A stretch of 64,000 nt of DNA from Xiphophorus maculatus (taxonomy: Eukaryota > Chordata > Actinopteri > Cyprinodontiformes > Poeciliidae), in assembly GCF_002775205.1 (NCBI RefSeq), contig NC_036465.1:518638-582637 (forward strand), written 5' to 3'. This document shows, in pieces, positions 1 through 11,683 of the stretch (position 1 is its first letter; each line of letters begins with the position of its first letter). The translations under genes and the position numbers were made by a program. The notes under the pieces were generated by a model that was given only the letters and a program-made list of their open reading frames with translations, was not told where the DNA came from and made no database searches.

Positions 1-145
1 TGGAGTGGGACTGCTGGTTCTGGACGAAGGAGAACCGGATGTCCAGGGTTCGGACGTAGAAGAAGAAGGTGACGGAGATGTGGAGGAAGCAGAGCAGAAC
101 CACCAACTTGCAGGTTCGGTGGATCAGGCTGAAATCTGTGGCCAT
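1..145 (-). CDS. beta-1,4-galactosyltransferase 1-like, N-terminal exon (partial)
   Basis: Read on the minus strand from an ATG at 145, the frame stays open to the window edge. It encodes a short basic cytosolic tail (MATDFSLIHRTCK), then a hydrophobic segment of about 18 residues (LVVLLCFLHISVTFFFYV), then a polar stem. That is the layout of a type II Golgi membrane enzyme. The pattern HRTCKLxxxxCxLHxxVTxxxYxxxxD resembles the start of vertebrate B4GALT1 (QRACRLxxxxCALHxxVTxxYYxxxxDL), which transfers galactose to GlcNAc in the Golgi. The catalytic domain lies outside the window, so the paralogue and even the enzyme class are inferred from this anchor alone. The next gene, rest, runs the other way, so the two are divergent with about 4 kb between start codons. 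Confidence 0.5.
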   Translation of the reverse strand, partial: MATDFSLIHRTCKLVVLLCFLHISVTFFFYVRTLDIRFSFVQNQQSHS

Positions 146-2080
146 CTTGACGGGTCGGTTCCGGGTCCAGAAAGGGTTCTGCTTCGCCGCTATCTGCTCT
201 CACATTCCATCTTCCTCTATCTGGGACACAACTCCAGGTATTTCAGCAGAGTTGGGACAGAAACCCAGGAAGAACCCAGAACCAGAACACGAGCAGAAAG
301 TCGATGAAATTTTGGAGCCCAGCTAGCTGTTAGCTTTCTGCTGTTCGTGTCCAAAGGTCGGAAGAACGGTTCAGAAACCGCCAGGCTTCGGTCCAAAGTT
401 CCGTTGAAAACCTCTGGGACACCAACAATCTGAGAGAGCCAGAAACGGTACCGAGTTCCGCTCCGAACTCGGTCCAAAACGCTGAGAGTGGATAGGAACA
501 ACCGAGATAAACTTTACTGGAGTCTGTGTGACGACTCCAAGGATCCGAATGACGAAATCATGCTTCACACTTCCGGTCTGCTTTTCAAAATAAAAATTGG
601 ACCAAAGGAAAGGACAGAAAAGTCAAATGTTCAACAGATGAACAATCGCTGCAAAGACTTTAACCAAACGTTATCAAAAGATTCAATAAAACTCCAAAGT
701 TGTGTTTCTGTACAAAAAAACACCAAAGGAAATCCACCATAAATAAATCAAACTAAATAATAAGACAAAGTGGGCTAAATTAAAACCAAAAATGAAACCA
801 GGTCAAAGTTTCTATCTGCTGTTGTTCTAAATACAAAAGATGAACAGAAAAACACTAAATGTTTTTTATTACAGAAAAGCTTGATCATCCTCTTCATTTG
901 TGTCTTAGGTCAGAAGCGTTTCCAGTTTGGCTGTAACACAGGCCTCTACAGGAGATCCTTTCAACCATCAGCATTTAGAAAAAGCTTTGGGATTAAATTG
1001 AACTGAAATTCAATTTAATTTAATCCCTCTGTGGGATTAAATTGAACTGAATAATGTTTTGAAAAGAATCAGAAACCACTTCCGGTGAGAGTCTGAGCTC
1101 CGGAAGGGGTGTGGCCTGTGTCATTCAACCTGCAGTGTGTCAACATGAACCCATAAAGTTAATAACTGATCAGTGATTATCAGCAAGAGGAAATTATCAG
1201 GTCAGATAGTTCTGACGGAAGTATATCAGTGCTGCATGATGACGTCATCACCTCACTTCCTGTAGAACACCAGCAGGAAGTACCTGCAATGTAAAGTGAT
1301 TTACAGTAGCTCACCATTAACATCAGCTGAAGGCAGATTCAGGTAACAACGAAGAAAGTACCGCCTTCTGGTTCTGGTTCTGCCAGGTCCAGTTCAGAAC
1401 CAGCTTCTCCTGGTCTGGAGGACTCTGGTCCTCATCGGGATGGGAGGATCAGCAGTGATGGAGGAGGTATGAGGCTAGAGACTGTTCTCCCTTAGTAGGT
1501 CAAAGGTCAAAGGCATCATATGCAGCTTCTAAGCACGGTGGTGGAGGGTTGGTGATATGGGCTTGATGTGGAGCAGGATCTCCTCTGATATCCAAACTGT
1601 TCATCTTTCCATCAGCTGAAGCTCGGGTCATCCTAGGTCATCAACAGAACCATGATCCTGAACCCAGCAACAGATCTACATCAGAATGGCCTAGTCAAAG
1701 TCCTGATGCGCTTTTCAGAGGAATGAGCAGAACCCCCAGTGAGTGACTGATGGTGTCAGACAGAAACTGAAGGAGGTTCTACTGGCTAATGGATTAGGAG
1801 TTGCACTCAGTTTTTCACTCACTGGTTCTGAAGTTTTTCATCCGTTTAAAAAATAAAAACAAATTGTAGTAAAATTGTTCCAGACCTGTTCTGAACCTCA
1901 ACCAGAACCCATCCAAAACCTTTTCCAGGTCAGGTTTAATCATAATCACGGCTTTGAGCTTTTCAACCTGAGCAGAACCAGAACCAGAACCAGTCTCAGT
2001 CAGTCTGATGGTTCTTCCTCCATCTTGTTTTGTAGTATGAAACTCGCACATTTTCACAGAAAACTACAAACCTGCGGAGC
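146..2080. other. intergenic, no gene recognised
   Basis: Upstream flank of the b4galt1-like exon. The short frames here have no recognisable protein content. Around 963-1050 the words TTTAAT and GGGATTAAATTGAACTGA occur twice, a small local duplication. CAGAACC/GGTTCTG words are scattered throughout, as elsewhere in the window. Confidence 0.5.
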
Positions 2081-2560
2081 TACGCGTTGACGTCAGGACC
2101 CTACGTCACTGTAGAGGAATGTGCGGAAACTTCTGCCTAGTTTTCTAACAGCGCTGACCGTCGAAGGAAAACCTTCCAAGAACAGGAAAGTCTCCAGGAA
2201 AGTCTCTGGAAGTTCGGAGGTGAGGAGCAGGGAGTGTGTCGGAGGGCTTGCGGGCCCGGGAGCGGTTCGGTTCCGTGGCTGTGCTGGTTTACAGCCGGAG
2301 AAAGTTAGAGCAGTTCGGGGAAAATGGAGGCGGTGAGGTGGAGCACAGAGGCGCTGTCCGGGGGCTGATCAGGACCATGGCTAACACTCCGTCCCGGGCC
2401 AGGTCCGGGTCAGGCTCCGAGGCTCGGAGCCTGACCCGGACCGCGACTCCACAACTCCACAACACTTGGATCAGAACCTGGGGGAAGTTCGGTTCTGGGT
2501 CCCGAACTCAGGGAAAGTGTGTGACCAGAAGTTAGCGTGTGAATCGTAGCAGCTCAACAT
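2081..2560 (+). promoter_or_regulatory. CpG-rich segment, candidate promoter / 5' exon of rest
   Basis: This stretch is visibly richer in CpG than its surroundings. It carries a full palindromic CRE, TGACGTCA, at 2088-2095 and a second CGTCA half-site just after 2100. Plausible 5' splice donors follow: GGAG|GTGAGG with GT at 2220-2221, and another GT at 2333-2334. The rest coding exon begins with a splice acceptor (AG at 4235-4236) 26 bases before its ATG, so at least one upstream non-coding exon must exist, and this is the best place for it. The assignment is inferred from position and composition. A first exon for an unseen antisense transcript is the alternative. Confidence 0.4.
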
Positions 2561-3498
2561 GGACCGCCTTAAATCAGAACCAGGTCCACAATGTGGCTCC
2601 GAAAGAAAAACGTTTTAATTCCATAAAAGTCCGAGTTTTCCCGGATCATTTTGTGCAGAACCTTTAAAGTTTGTGTTCTGATCCAGTCCAGTTAGCCTGG
2701 TGGGGGTTTAAAACTGGTTCTTATCGCATTTGGTTGGAACGGCGAAATAGAATAAAAATAAATTGGTTTTTTTGACAACTTCTTTAAAAGATTCATATAT
2801 AAAACTTTCGGAACCTTTCATCCCTATCTGGGTCCCCCAGTTTCCAGAACTTCAATCTGAGGAGATCAACCCAAAAGGAACTGATGTCACCTCCTTATGT
2901 TCTTTATTTTTTACAGAATGAAGGTTAAAGGTCATGGTAGGAACTCCGATCACCCTGTCCGGATCAGAACCGTTCCTGAATATGAATCAGAACTTATTCT
3001 GTGTGGTCCAATTTCTCTAAAAACAGTGGAACGGCCCTTTACTACAGCTGAGAATCAGACACCGACTTCAGAACCGGATGAAAAGTTCTGTTTGAAAGCT
3101 CTGTTCTGTTTGGGTTTGGATGTTTGTGAGATTAAAATAAATTATACCAGATGTGGCTTTGCAGGTCCAAACTTTAGCTCGTTGTACTAGAACTTCCTGC
3201 GGATTGAACAGAACTTTTCCTTTCCACCCCTGAAGTTCTCTGAGGCGCTGACTGTGGTGCTGCTTCAAAATGGCCGACGGCCTTAGATCCCATCACCCGA
3301 TGGGTCGGTCACTGCGTTTACTTTTTAATAACTAGCAGCTTGGCCGTTTTTCCCGTCTGAAACCAATAAATAATATTTTTTGTTTAGAGAAACTTCATAA
3401 TCAATTTTATTTACTGTTTTTGATTGTTTGCAGGTTTTATTTCAACTTTATCGTTTTAAATATCTTTTGGATATTTAAAATGTTTTCCATTTGCAGTG
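2561..3498. other. probable 5' intron of rest, no coding content
   Basis: AT-rich sequence with no conserved protein block on either strand. It lies between the CpG-rich segment and a MITE, and is most simply first-intron sequence of rest. Confidence 0.4.
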
Positions 3499-3935
3499 TT
3501 AAGGCTGCAGTATGTAATTTTTATATTAAAAAATTGCTTTTTAGATATTAATATTACTATCACCATGTTGTTACAGTTTGTTATGGGACAGATAATCTGT
3601 GAAAAGATGGACATCCTCCTTCCTGAGGTGCTATGTCTGAAGAAATGCACCAAAAACCACCAATCAGAGCCAGGAGGAGGGGCTTAGTGCTGCCAGTCAG
3701 TCTCATGTACTAACTAACTAGACTTAGCATTCACAGAGAGCAAAGGAAGAGAGATGAGTGGTGCGCATACAAGCATGATTGACAGCGCTAAGACCCACCT
3801 CCTGACTGATTGCTTGTGTTTAGGTCGTACTGGGAGAAGTTTTTTCACAGACTGTCTCATATTATGCTGCCCACAAATATATATATATATATATAAAAAA
3901 AAAGATTTTATAGTAGTTACATACCGCAGCTGTAA
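3499..3935. mobile_element. non-autonomous DNA transposon (MITE) with short inverted ends
   Basis: The left end reads TTAAGGCTGCAGTATGTAA, and the reverse complement of the right end reads TTACAGCTGCGGTATGTAA, so imperfect terminal inverted repeats of about 19 bases bound a 0.44-kb body. The body has no transposase. It contains an (AT)n run near 3880. The superfamily is not assigned because I could not define a convincing target-site duplication. It sits in the presumed 5' intron of rest. Confidence 0.55.
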
Positions 3936-4262
3936 GAGCGCTTTAGAAATTTTGGTTTTATTGACCTTTGTGAGGAAATACTTGCATTATATTAGTGGAA
4001 AATTGTCTCAAAATGACGATATTGTCATTTATCTCAATAAGTTGTTGTGGAGCTGCGTTTGACCGTCACATCCTCCATCAGGACGTTTACTGAGTGGAGC
4101 AGCTCTCCTGGTTGTGACAGAAGCTCTGAACGTTTCTGACTGTCTCACCGTTTCCTTCAGCCTTGGCGCTGAAACCCGGTGAGCCTTCAGAACCGTAAAG
4201 TTCTGCCGATCGACCCTCACCGTCTGGTCTCTGCAGCTTCCTGTGGGTGGAGCCCGGTCGTC

Positions 4263-7200
4263 ATGGCGACTCAGACCATGTTCTCAGCTGGGATGTATCC
4301 TGTGGGCGTCTCTCTGGCGGAGGACGGGCCGGGCCTCAGCGACCTGCCCCGGAACACGCTGCCCGCCCCTCAGCTGGTGATGCTGGCTAACGTGGCAGCG
4401 GTGACGGCGGCGGAGGGCGGCGACGGCGGCAGCATGGCTGACGAGAAGGAGATGATGGAGCTGAAGACGGTGGGATGCGGCTACTCTGACAGTGAAGACG
4501 AGGGCGTCATCAGGTCAGGAGTCGATGAGGGTCATTTCCTGCTCCTAGCACATTACCTGTCTCTAACTCACCTGGTTTGTGTGCAGGTACAGCTACGACA
4601 ACCAGAACCACCGCGAGGTGTGCATCGTGGAGTACCCAGAGTCCCCGAACCCAGCCGCCCAGACCGTCACCATCGGCGGCAGCAGAGAGGATGAGGAGAA
4701 CCCCCCCACTGAGAAACAGCCCCCCTCCATTAAGCCCCGCCCTTCCACCATTTCACCACAACCTGGGGTCAAAGGGCTGGCGGACGGCACCCAGAAGAAG
4801 AAACCGTTCTGCTGCAAGCCATGCCACTTCCAGGGCCAGAACGAGCAGGAGTTTGTAGAGCACCTGAGCACGCACAGCATCAACAAGATGATGGTGGTGC
4901 ACCAGGTGGAGGGACGGAGCAAGAGCAAAGCCAAGGAGGCAGAGTCACGAGAGGCTTTGCCAGGCAGGGAGGCGGAGCATGGCGGAGAGGCGGAGCCCAG
5001 CGGCGAGGACGCGGCCGCCGGCGTAGACGCCAAAGGGCTGATCAGGTGCGAGCGCTGCGGCTACAACACCAACCGCTACGACCACTACATCGCTCACCTG
5101 AAGCACCACAGCAAGGAGGGTGACGACCACAGGTAGGAACACCAAACCTGCCCTGAAGGTCACACCTGTGGGTGTTTGTCTGAGTCCCCTGAGCGTGTAC
5201 CTGTACCTGTGTGTCTGCAGGGTGTTTAAGTGCACACTGTGCGCCTACACCACGGTCAGTCAGTACCACTGGAGGAAGCACCTGAGGAATCACTTCCCCA
5301 GCAAACTGCACACCTGCAGCCAGTGTTCCTACTTCTCTGACCGCAAGAGCAACTACATCCAACACATTCGGACCCACACAGGTACCGTCCTGTCCCTGGT
5401 CTGTTCCGATCTTGTCCCTGTCTCAGGTGGGTCATGTGAAGACTGCGTTTCTCTGAACAGGTGTGCGTCCATTCCAGTGTCTTTACTGCGACTACTCAAG
5501 CTCCCAGAAGACTCACCTGACCCGCCATATGAGGACTCACTCAGGTGAGTTTGGGACAGAAGGGGACAGGTGCTGATTGGCTCCTGAATCAGTCCTGTTT
5601 GAGTAGAGTTGACCCCTCCCCCGAATGAACCTCAGCTTCTTCTTCTAATGTTTTCAGTTTTAACAAGTAGCTCTTCTGGTCGTTGTGTCCTTCAGTTGAA
5701 GACATTTAGCTCCACCTTCTCTCCAGGTACAGGCCCAGAACTCCTCACTCTGTGTCCAAAGGACTTTATAGGGATCCATAGTTGAACATGTTTGTTTAAA
5801 TATGGTGCAGTTGTTCTATTTAAACAAAAGACGTTTGTGATACGAATAAATTGTACATCTTTACTATGGTTTTGACCTACTGAAGCCCCAATTTTTCCAC
5901 CTATGCAATGCATTCTGGGCCGATAATTTGAGTAGGTTCTGCTAGACGCAGCTCTATAAACACAAGAAGTTCAGTTGTTGGAGGCTGGTGAGGGCCACTA
6001 AACATTTAGATGGAGACAAACTGCCTCAAAGTTATACATGAGACCTTTGCTGAAACAAGCTAACATCATCGGCTTGTGAATTGCTGTTTACTACATGAAC
6101 TAGAGCTAACAGCTTTAGCATGAGTAAAGTCATTGGTAGGTGCTAACGCCGTTGGTAGGTGCTAACGCATTGCCAAGAGCTTAAGCAACATGGCGGTACC
6201 TGTGTGATATTTAATTTAAATTTACAAAAACTCAACATCCTACAGTTTTTTTACTATTGGATTTACTTCTGAAGTAAATGTTTCTCAGGAAAAGTCTGTT
6301 GTTACAACCAAATGTTGGGTCCCCCTTAAAACGACGGTCCCCAAACAGCAGGGACCCTGCCGGTACTGGCCCGTGGGTTGACTGGTACCAGGAGTTTCTG
6401 AACAGCCAGTTTAAGACTTCTGGCAGTAAGTCGCTGGTTGGAGACCCCTGGTTTTAGATGTAGCACTGAAACAGAAACATCTAGGAACACCAGTAGAACC
6501 AGTAGGACCAGTACAGGGATCCAGTCTGGAGCCATTCAGGATGACGGTGGGTTTGATGGTCTTTCTGCTACTAACTGTTGATTTGTTTGTTCTCACTGAA
6601 GCTGCCCTGATGGATTAACACGGTAACTAATCTGATCTGTGTGTGTGTGTGTGTGTGTGTGCGCGCTTGTTTATGCTGCATACAGAGGACCACTGTCACC
6701 ATTTTACCCTCAAATTGAGGTCATTTAGAAAACGTGGATCTTTTCCTGGATTTCACTTTTTACTCTGAGCTCTGCCAGGTAGTTTAGAGGTTTGGTGCGA
6801 GTTGCGTTTGGTTAGCAATAGACTAGTCATAGTTAAGGAAAATGTATGGGTAACTACAGTCATGGCCAAATGTTTTGAGAATGATTCAAATGTTAATATT
6901 TACAAAGTCTACTGCTTCAGTTTTTATAACGGAAATTTGCATATACTCCAGAATGTTATAAAGAGTGATCAGCGTAACAGCAATTAATTGCAAAGTCAAT
7001 ATTTGCCTAGAAAATGAACTTTATCCCCCAAAACACATTTCAACTTCATTGCAGCCCTGCCTTAAAAGGACCAGCTAACATTGTTTCAGTGATTGCTCCA
7101 TTAACACAGGTGTGGGTGGTGATGAGGACAGGGCTGGAGATCAATCTGTCATGATTAAGTAAGAATGACACCACTGGACACTTTAAAAAGAGGCTGGTGC

Positions 7201-10200
7201 TTGGCGTCATTGTTTCCCTTCTATGAACCATGGTTACCTCGAAAGAAACACGTGCAGTCATCATTGCACTGCACAAAAATGGCCTAACAGGAAAGAGAAT
7301 CGCAGCTAGAAAGATTGCACCTCAGTGAACAATCTATCGCATCATCAAGAACTTCAAAGAGAGGTTCCATTGTTGCCAAAAAGGCTCCAGGGCGCCCAAG
7401 AAAGACCAGCAAGCGCCAGGACCGTCTCTTAAAAGTGTTTCAGCTGCTGGATCGGGCTACCAGCAGTGCAGAGCTTGCTCAGGAATGGCAGCAGGCAGGT
7501 GTGAGTGCATCTGCACACACTGTGAGGCGGAGACTCTTGGAGCAAGGCCTGGTCTCCAGGAGGGCAGCAAAGAAGCCACTTCTCTCCATGAAAAACATCA
7601 GGGACAGACTGATATTCTGCAAAAGGTACAGGGAGTGGACTGCTGAGGACTGGGGTAAAGTCATTTTCTCTGATGAATCCCCTTTCCGATTGTTTGGGAC
7701 ATCTGGAAAACAGCTTGTTCGGAGAAGACGAGGTGAGCGCTACCACCAGTCTTGTCTCATGCCAACTGTAAAGCATCCTGAAACCATTCATGTGTGGGGT
7801 TGCTTCTCAGCCAAGGGAGTCGGCTCTCTCACAGTCTTACCTAAAAACACAGCCATGAATAAAGAATGGTACCAGAATGTCCTCCGAGAGCAACTTCTCC
7901 CAACCGTCCAAGAGCAGTTTGGTGATGAACAATGCCTTTTCCAGCATGATGGAGCACCTTGCCATAAAGCAAAGGTGATATTTAACTGGCTCAGGGAACA
8001 AAACATAGAGATTTTGGGTCCATGGCCTGGAAACTCCCCTGATCTTAATGCCATTGAAAACTTGTGGTCAATCATCAAGAGACGGGTGGACAAACGAAAA
8101 CCTAGGAATTCTGACAAAATGCAAGCATTGATTGTGCAAGAATGGACTGCTATCAGTCAGGACTTGGTCCAGAAATTGATTGAGAGCATGCCAGGGAGAA
8201 TTGCAGAGGTCCTGAAGAAGAGGGGTCAACACTGCAAATATTGACTTGCTGCATTAACTCATTCTAACTGTCATTAAAAGCTTTTGTTACTCATAATATG
8301 ATTGCAATTGTATTTCTGTATGTTATGACATCATCTGACATACACACATGAAAACCAGAGGGCAGCAGATCATGTGAAAATATAATATTTGTGTCATTCT
8401 CAATACTTTTGGCCATGACTGTACAATGAATGAAAGTCAATGCAAAGTCCTCAGTTGGATGGAAGTACAAGGTTGTGTGTGTTCTGAACATGAACTCCTG
8501 CATGAGTGAACCTGTTTCAGTTCTCTGTAGGTTAGCAATATCTAAGAGCAGGAAGTGAGTGTGATGGATCTCTGCAGGATGTCCAGGGGAAGTTCTGCAC
8601 CAGTGTCCAGTCTGGGCTGATCAAAACCTGGTTGGCTAGCAGAGCCAGTGTGCTACGGATCTGTTAGACCAGGGGTCTCAAACTCCAGTCCTCGAGGGCT
8701 GCAGTCCTGCAACTTTTAGATGTGCCTCTGCTGCACCACCTGAATAGAATAATTAGGTCATTAAGGCTCTGGAGAACTGATCTACACAAGGAGGAGGTCA
8801 TTAAGTCATTTCATTCCAGTGTTTTGTACCTGTGGCTCATCTAAAAACTGCAGGACTGCAGCCCTCGAGGCCTGGAGTTTGAGACCCCTGTGTTAGACCC
8901 AGCCTGACCTGCTGCATGAACTCCTCTACGGACCCCCGGCTTTGGCTCTCTAACATCTCCTCCCCTCTGCAGGTGAACGTCCCTTCAAGTGTGAGAGCTG
9001 CAGCTACCTGGCAGCCAATCAGCACGAAGTGACCCGTCACGCCCGCCAGGTCCACAACGGTCCCAAGCCTCTGTCCTGCCCCTACTGTGAGTACAAGACG
9101 GCCGACCGCAGCAACTTTAAGAAGCATGTGGAGCTGCACCTGAACCCACGGCAGTTCCTCTGCCCGCTCTGCAAGTACGCCGCTTCCAAGAAGTGCAACC
9201 TGCAGTACCATATCAAGTCCCGGCACTCCGGCTGCAACGTGGACCTGGATGTGTCCAAAGTCAAGCTGCGAGTGAAGAAACCCGGTCAGGACGGTGCAGA
9301 CGACAAGTCGGAGTTAAAAGCAGCCAAGCTGGATGACTCCCCCACCATGGAGGACGATGTGGACGAGGAAGACGACTCGAGCCCCATCAATCTGTCCATC
9401 AGGAGTAGCAGCAGACCCAGCATCAAACTGCCACAGCTGAGTGAGATTCCCGACAAGACTGCAAAGAAACGCAACTCCATGTCTGAGAAGGAGAGACCTG
9501 TAAAGGCAAAGGAAGCGGAAAAGAAAGTCTCAACAAGGCAGAAGAAGGTCAAGGAGAATCCTGTGGAGAACAGGGACGGTAAAGAAGTCCAGACTGCTGC
9601 TGGGAATACTGATGTCAAAGTGAAGAGACGGGTGAGGAAAGTTCTTACTGGGAAACCAGTTTCCCAGGACCAACCAGAAGAACCTGCATCCCAGGAAAAA
9701 CAACCAGTGGGACCCGCTTCCCAGGAAGACCAGTCTGATCCACAGAGTTCTGACCAGCAGAAATGTAAAGACAGAGACTTGAAGGTGAGTTCCCACAAGG
9801 AGAGCAAGAAAAGCCTCAGCAAAACCAGAAAGTCTGAAGCCTTAAAGACTCCAGAACAAACTGAGACACAGAAACCCATCAGTCCTGAGAAGAGTCAGAA
9901 AGGAAAGTGGGTCAAAGAAAAACCCGCTAAAAGGAAAGCAGGACAAATTCTGGATCTATCCCAAAAGTCCTCCAAGAAAAAGTGCCTGAAAGCTCCTGCT
10001 GCCAAGAAGCTGCTGTCCAAAACATCTTCGGATAGTACCAACGAGTCCAGTCCGACTGAAAAGACTATCAGAGAGGCACCATCCAAGCAGAGAAAGACCA
10101 GGACCTCCACCAGGAAGACCTCAGCAGTTGGTCCAAAACCAGATGAATCGATCTCTGAAACCAGTCCGTCCTTAGAGGCTATGAAAGGTTCTGTTCAGCC

Positions 10201-10657
10201 AGCTGGTTATGGTGAAATGGCTTTCTCCATAGATGGGTTGACCCAACCAGAACCTGATGGTCCTCCCAGCAGACCATCAGAGAAGACGGAAGGTTCCCAT
10301 CCCATCTTCATCAAACCGTCGGTGCCGCCTCGCCTGCTCCTTCCTGGCCAGCGTGGCAGACCGGCCGACGGCGAGGACGACGAGGGGATCCACAGCAGCC
10401 ACGAGGGAGGAAGTGACATCAGCGACAGTGCCTCAGAGGGCAGTGATGACTCTGGCCTCAACGGTACGGGTGCTGCTCCAGGAAAGCTGGCCAACGACCC
10501 GGAGACGCCCACTGAGGAGATCCCCACACCCACCGAACTCAAGAACCACACGTGCATCTTCTGCGACCGCACGTTCCCCCTGGAGACGCAGTACCGGCGC
10601 CACCTGAACCGCCACCTGGTCAATGTGTACTACATGGACAACGCTGCACCAAGATGA
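4263..10657 (+). CDS. rest: RE1-silencing transcription factor (REST/NRSF)
   Basis: Five coding exons: 4263-4513, 4587-5132, 5221-5381, 5461-5544 and 8973-10657, joining in frame to 908 aa. REST binds RE1/NRSE sites in the nucleus and recruits Sin3/HDAC and CoREST to silence neuronal genes. The N-terminus MATQTMF and the block [11 protein letters not shown] match the Sin3-binding region of REST. Nine C2H2 fingers follow: one (CKPC) and two ([14 protein letters not shown]) in exon 2, three and four in exon 3, five in the 84-base exon 4, six to eight at the start of exon 5. Finger nine (CIFCDRTF) sits at the extreme C-terminus in the CoREST-binding position. A lysine-rich, low-complexity middle lies between. 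The conserved [16 protein letters not shown] block precedes finger nine. The ATG at 4263 is chosen over upstream in-frame codons because homology starts there and an acceptor (AG at 4235-4236) lies just before it. Intron 4 (5545-8972) holds two transposons. Confidence 0.96.
6639..6666. repeat. (TG)n microsatellite in rest intron 4
   Basis: An uninterrupted TG dinucleotide run that ends in GCGCGC. It lies about 0.2 kb left of the Tc1 insertion. Confidence 0.9.
6857..8421 (+). mobile_element. Tc1/mariner DNA transposon, full length, inactive
   Basis: The ends are inverted copies. The left reads CAGTCATGGCCAAATGTTTT and the reverse complement of the right reads CAGTCATGGCCAAAAGTATT, with similarity continuing about 40 bases. 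TA dinucleotides at 6855-6856 and 8422-8423 are the expected target duplication. Length is about 1,565 bp, usual for Tc1, and a damaged transposase gene fills the middle. The terminal repeats differ at several places, so this is not a brand-new insertion. It lies in intron 4 of rest in the same orientation as the gene. Confidence 0.93.
7230..8244 (+). pseudogene. Tc1-type transposase, disrupted near the N-terminus
   Basis: The natural start is probably the ATG at 7230 ([21 protein letters not shown], a typical Tc1 opening). That frame meets TGA at 7326-7328 where the family usually has a sense codon. A loss of about two bases near 7360 then moves the rest into another frame, which stays open to the stop at 8242-8244. 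The remainder shows an AT-hook-like GRPRK, the second helix-turn-helix region and the DDE catalytic core: D in FSDESPF, D in FQHDGAPCH and E in [11 protein letters not shown]. By my count 35 residues separate the second D from the E, one more than in classic DD34E Tc1 proteins. Two lesions and a diverged terminal repeat argue that it is inactive. Confidence 0.9.
8670..8890. mobile_element. hAT MITE with 8-bp target duplication
   Basis: The ends are near-perfect inverted repeats: CAGGGGTCTCAAACTCCAGT on the left and ACTCCAGGCC-type sequence closing in GAGACCCCTG on the right. The 221-bp element is flanked by identical 8-mers TGTTAGAC at 8662-8669 and 8891-8898, the target-site size of hAT transposons. 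There is no coding capacity. It ends only 82 bases before the acceptor of rest exon 5 (8973), so it sits close to the branch-point region of that intron. Confidence 0.92.
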
Positions 10658-11194
10658 GCAGGTCTTCATGGTACCAGACTGGCTATGGAGGGCCAGGACC
10701 GGAAGTGGTTCTGTTGGCTCAGGCTCTGGTCCAAAAGAACTTAAAGTCAACTGAATGTTTATATCTTTGAGTCTGATACGGTTATATTCCAGAGCCCACG
10801 GTCCGAAGTTCTGACTGCCGGTTCTGTTGGTATGAACTCCTGACTGTTGGTTCCGCTGATCTGAACTACTGGGCCAGTTCTAGTGGTCTGGACTTCGGAC
10901 CGCTGGTGCTGTTGGTACTGACTGGTTTCATGGTGAAGTCATTCAGTGCCTTAGACAATCAGCTGCTTCTGACAGGTTCTGGTTCCTGTCCAAAGGTCCA
11001 GTTTACAAGACAGTCTGACGTTCCACTAGCGGTTCACAATGATGATGATGATGATGATGAAGAAGCTTCCAGCTGTGTAAATATCTCAGTGCAATAGACC
11101 ATTTAGTCCAGAGGCCAAAGTGATTCTTTGTTTTATCATGAAGTGAAATGAACTGAATCGTATCCTTCAAAGTAATGCTGAAGGAGGACATTAC

Positions 11195-11617
11195 GGACCG
11201 ACGCGGTTCCTGATGGACCGACGCGGTTCCTCTGATGGACCGACGCGGTTCCTCTGATGGACCGACGCGGTTCCTGATGGATCGAGGCGGTTCCTGATGG
11301 ACCGACGCGGTTCCTGATGGACCGACGCGGTTCCTGATGGATCGAGGCGGTTCCTGATGGATCGAGGCGGTTCCTGATGGACCGACGCGGTTCCTGATGG
11401 ACCGACGCGGTTCCTGATGGATCGACGCGGTTCCTGATGGACCGACGCGGTTCCTCTGATGGATCGACGCGGTTCCTGATGGACCGACGCGGTTCCTCTG
11501 ATGGACCGACGCGGTTCCTGATGGACCGACGCGGTTCCTCTGATGGATCGACGCGGTTCCTGATGGACCGACGCGGTTCCTCTGATGGACCGACGCGGTT
11601 CCTCTGATGGACTGACA
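11195..11617. repeat. minisatellite, 20/22-bp unit
   Basis: About 20 tandem copies of GATGGACCGACGCGGTTCCT. Variants carry an added CT (22 bp) or GGATCGAGG in place of GGACCGACG. The unit is CpG-rich. The array begins 538 bases past the rest stop codon and lies before the first AATAAA downstream of rest, so it may be transcribed as rest 3' UTR. The minus-strand reading frame across it is a by-product of the repeat. Confidence 0.95.
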
Positions 11618-11677
11618 TGGTGTTAGCAGGATGCAAATTATGTTTTTTTAGCTGTAATCTGTCCTCTCATTATTTTA

Positions 11678-11683
11678 AATAAA
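11678..11683 (+). other. candidate poly(A) signal of rest
   Basis: The first AATAAA I see on the plus strand after the rest stop codon, about 1.02 kb downstream. If used, the 3' UTR contains a (GAT)n run near 11041 and the 20/22-bp minisatellite. Use of this site is inferred. Confidence 0.4.

Noticed and set aside
4179-4262. Upstream in-frame extension of rest (28 codons)
   Set aside because: An acceptor at 4235-4236 interrupts it and REST homology begins at the ATG at 4263; the upstream part is intron and 5' UTR.
6335-6455. Possible MITE with GGTCCCC / GGAGACCCC ends in rest intron 4
   Set aside because: The ends match only over a few bases and no target duplication could be defined.
11136-11636. 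166-residue minus-strand Arg/Ser/Pro repeat frame
   Set aside because: It is a reading of the 20/22-bp minisatellite downstream of rest.
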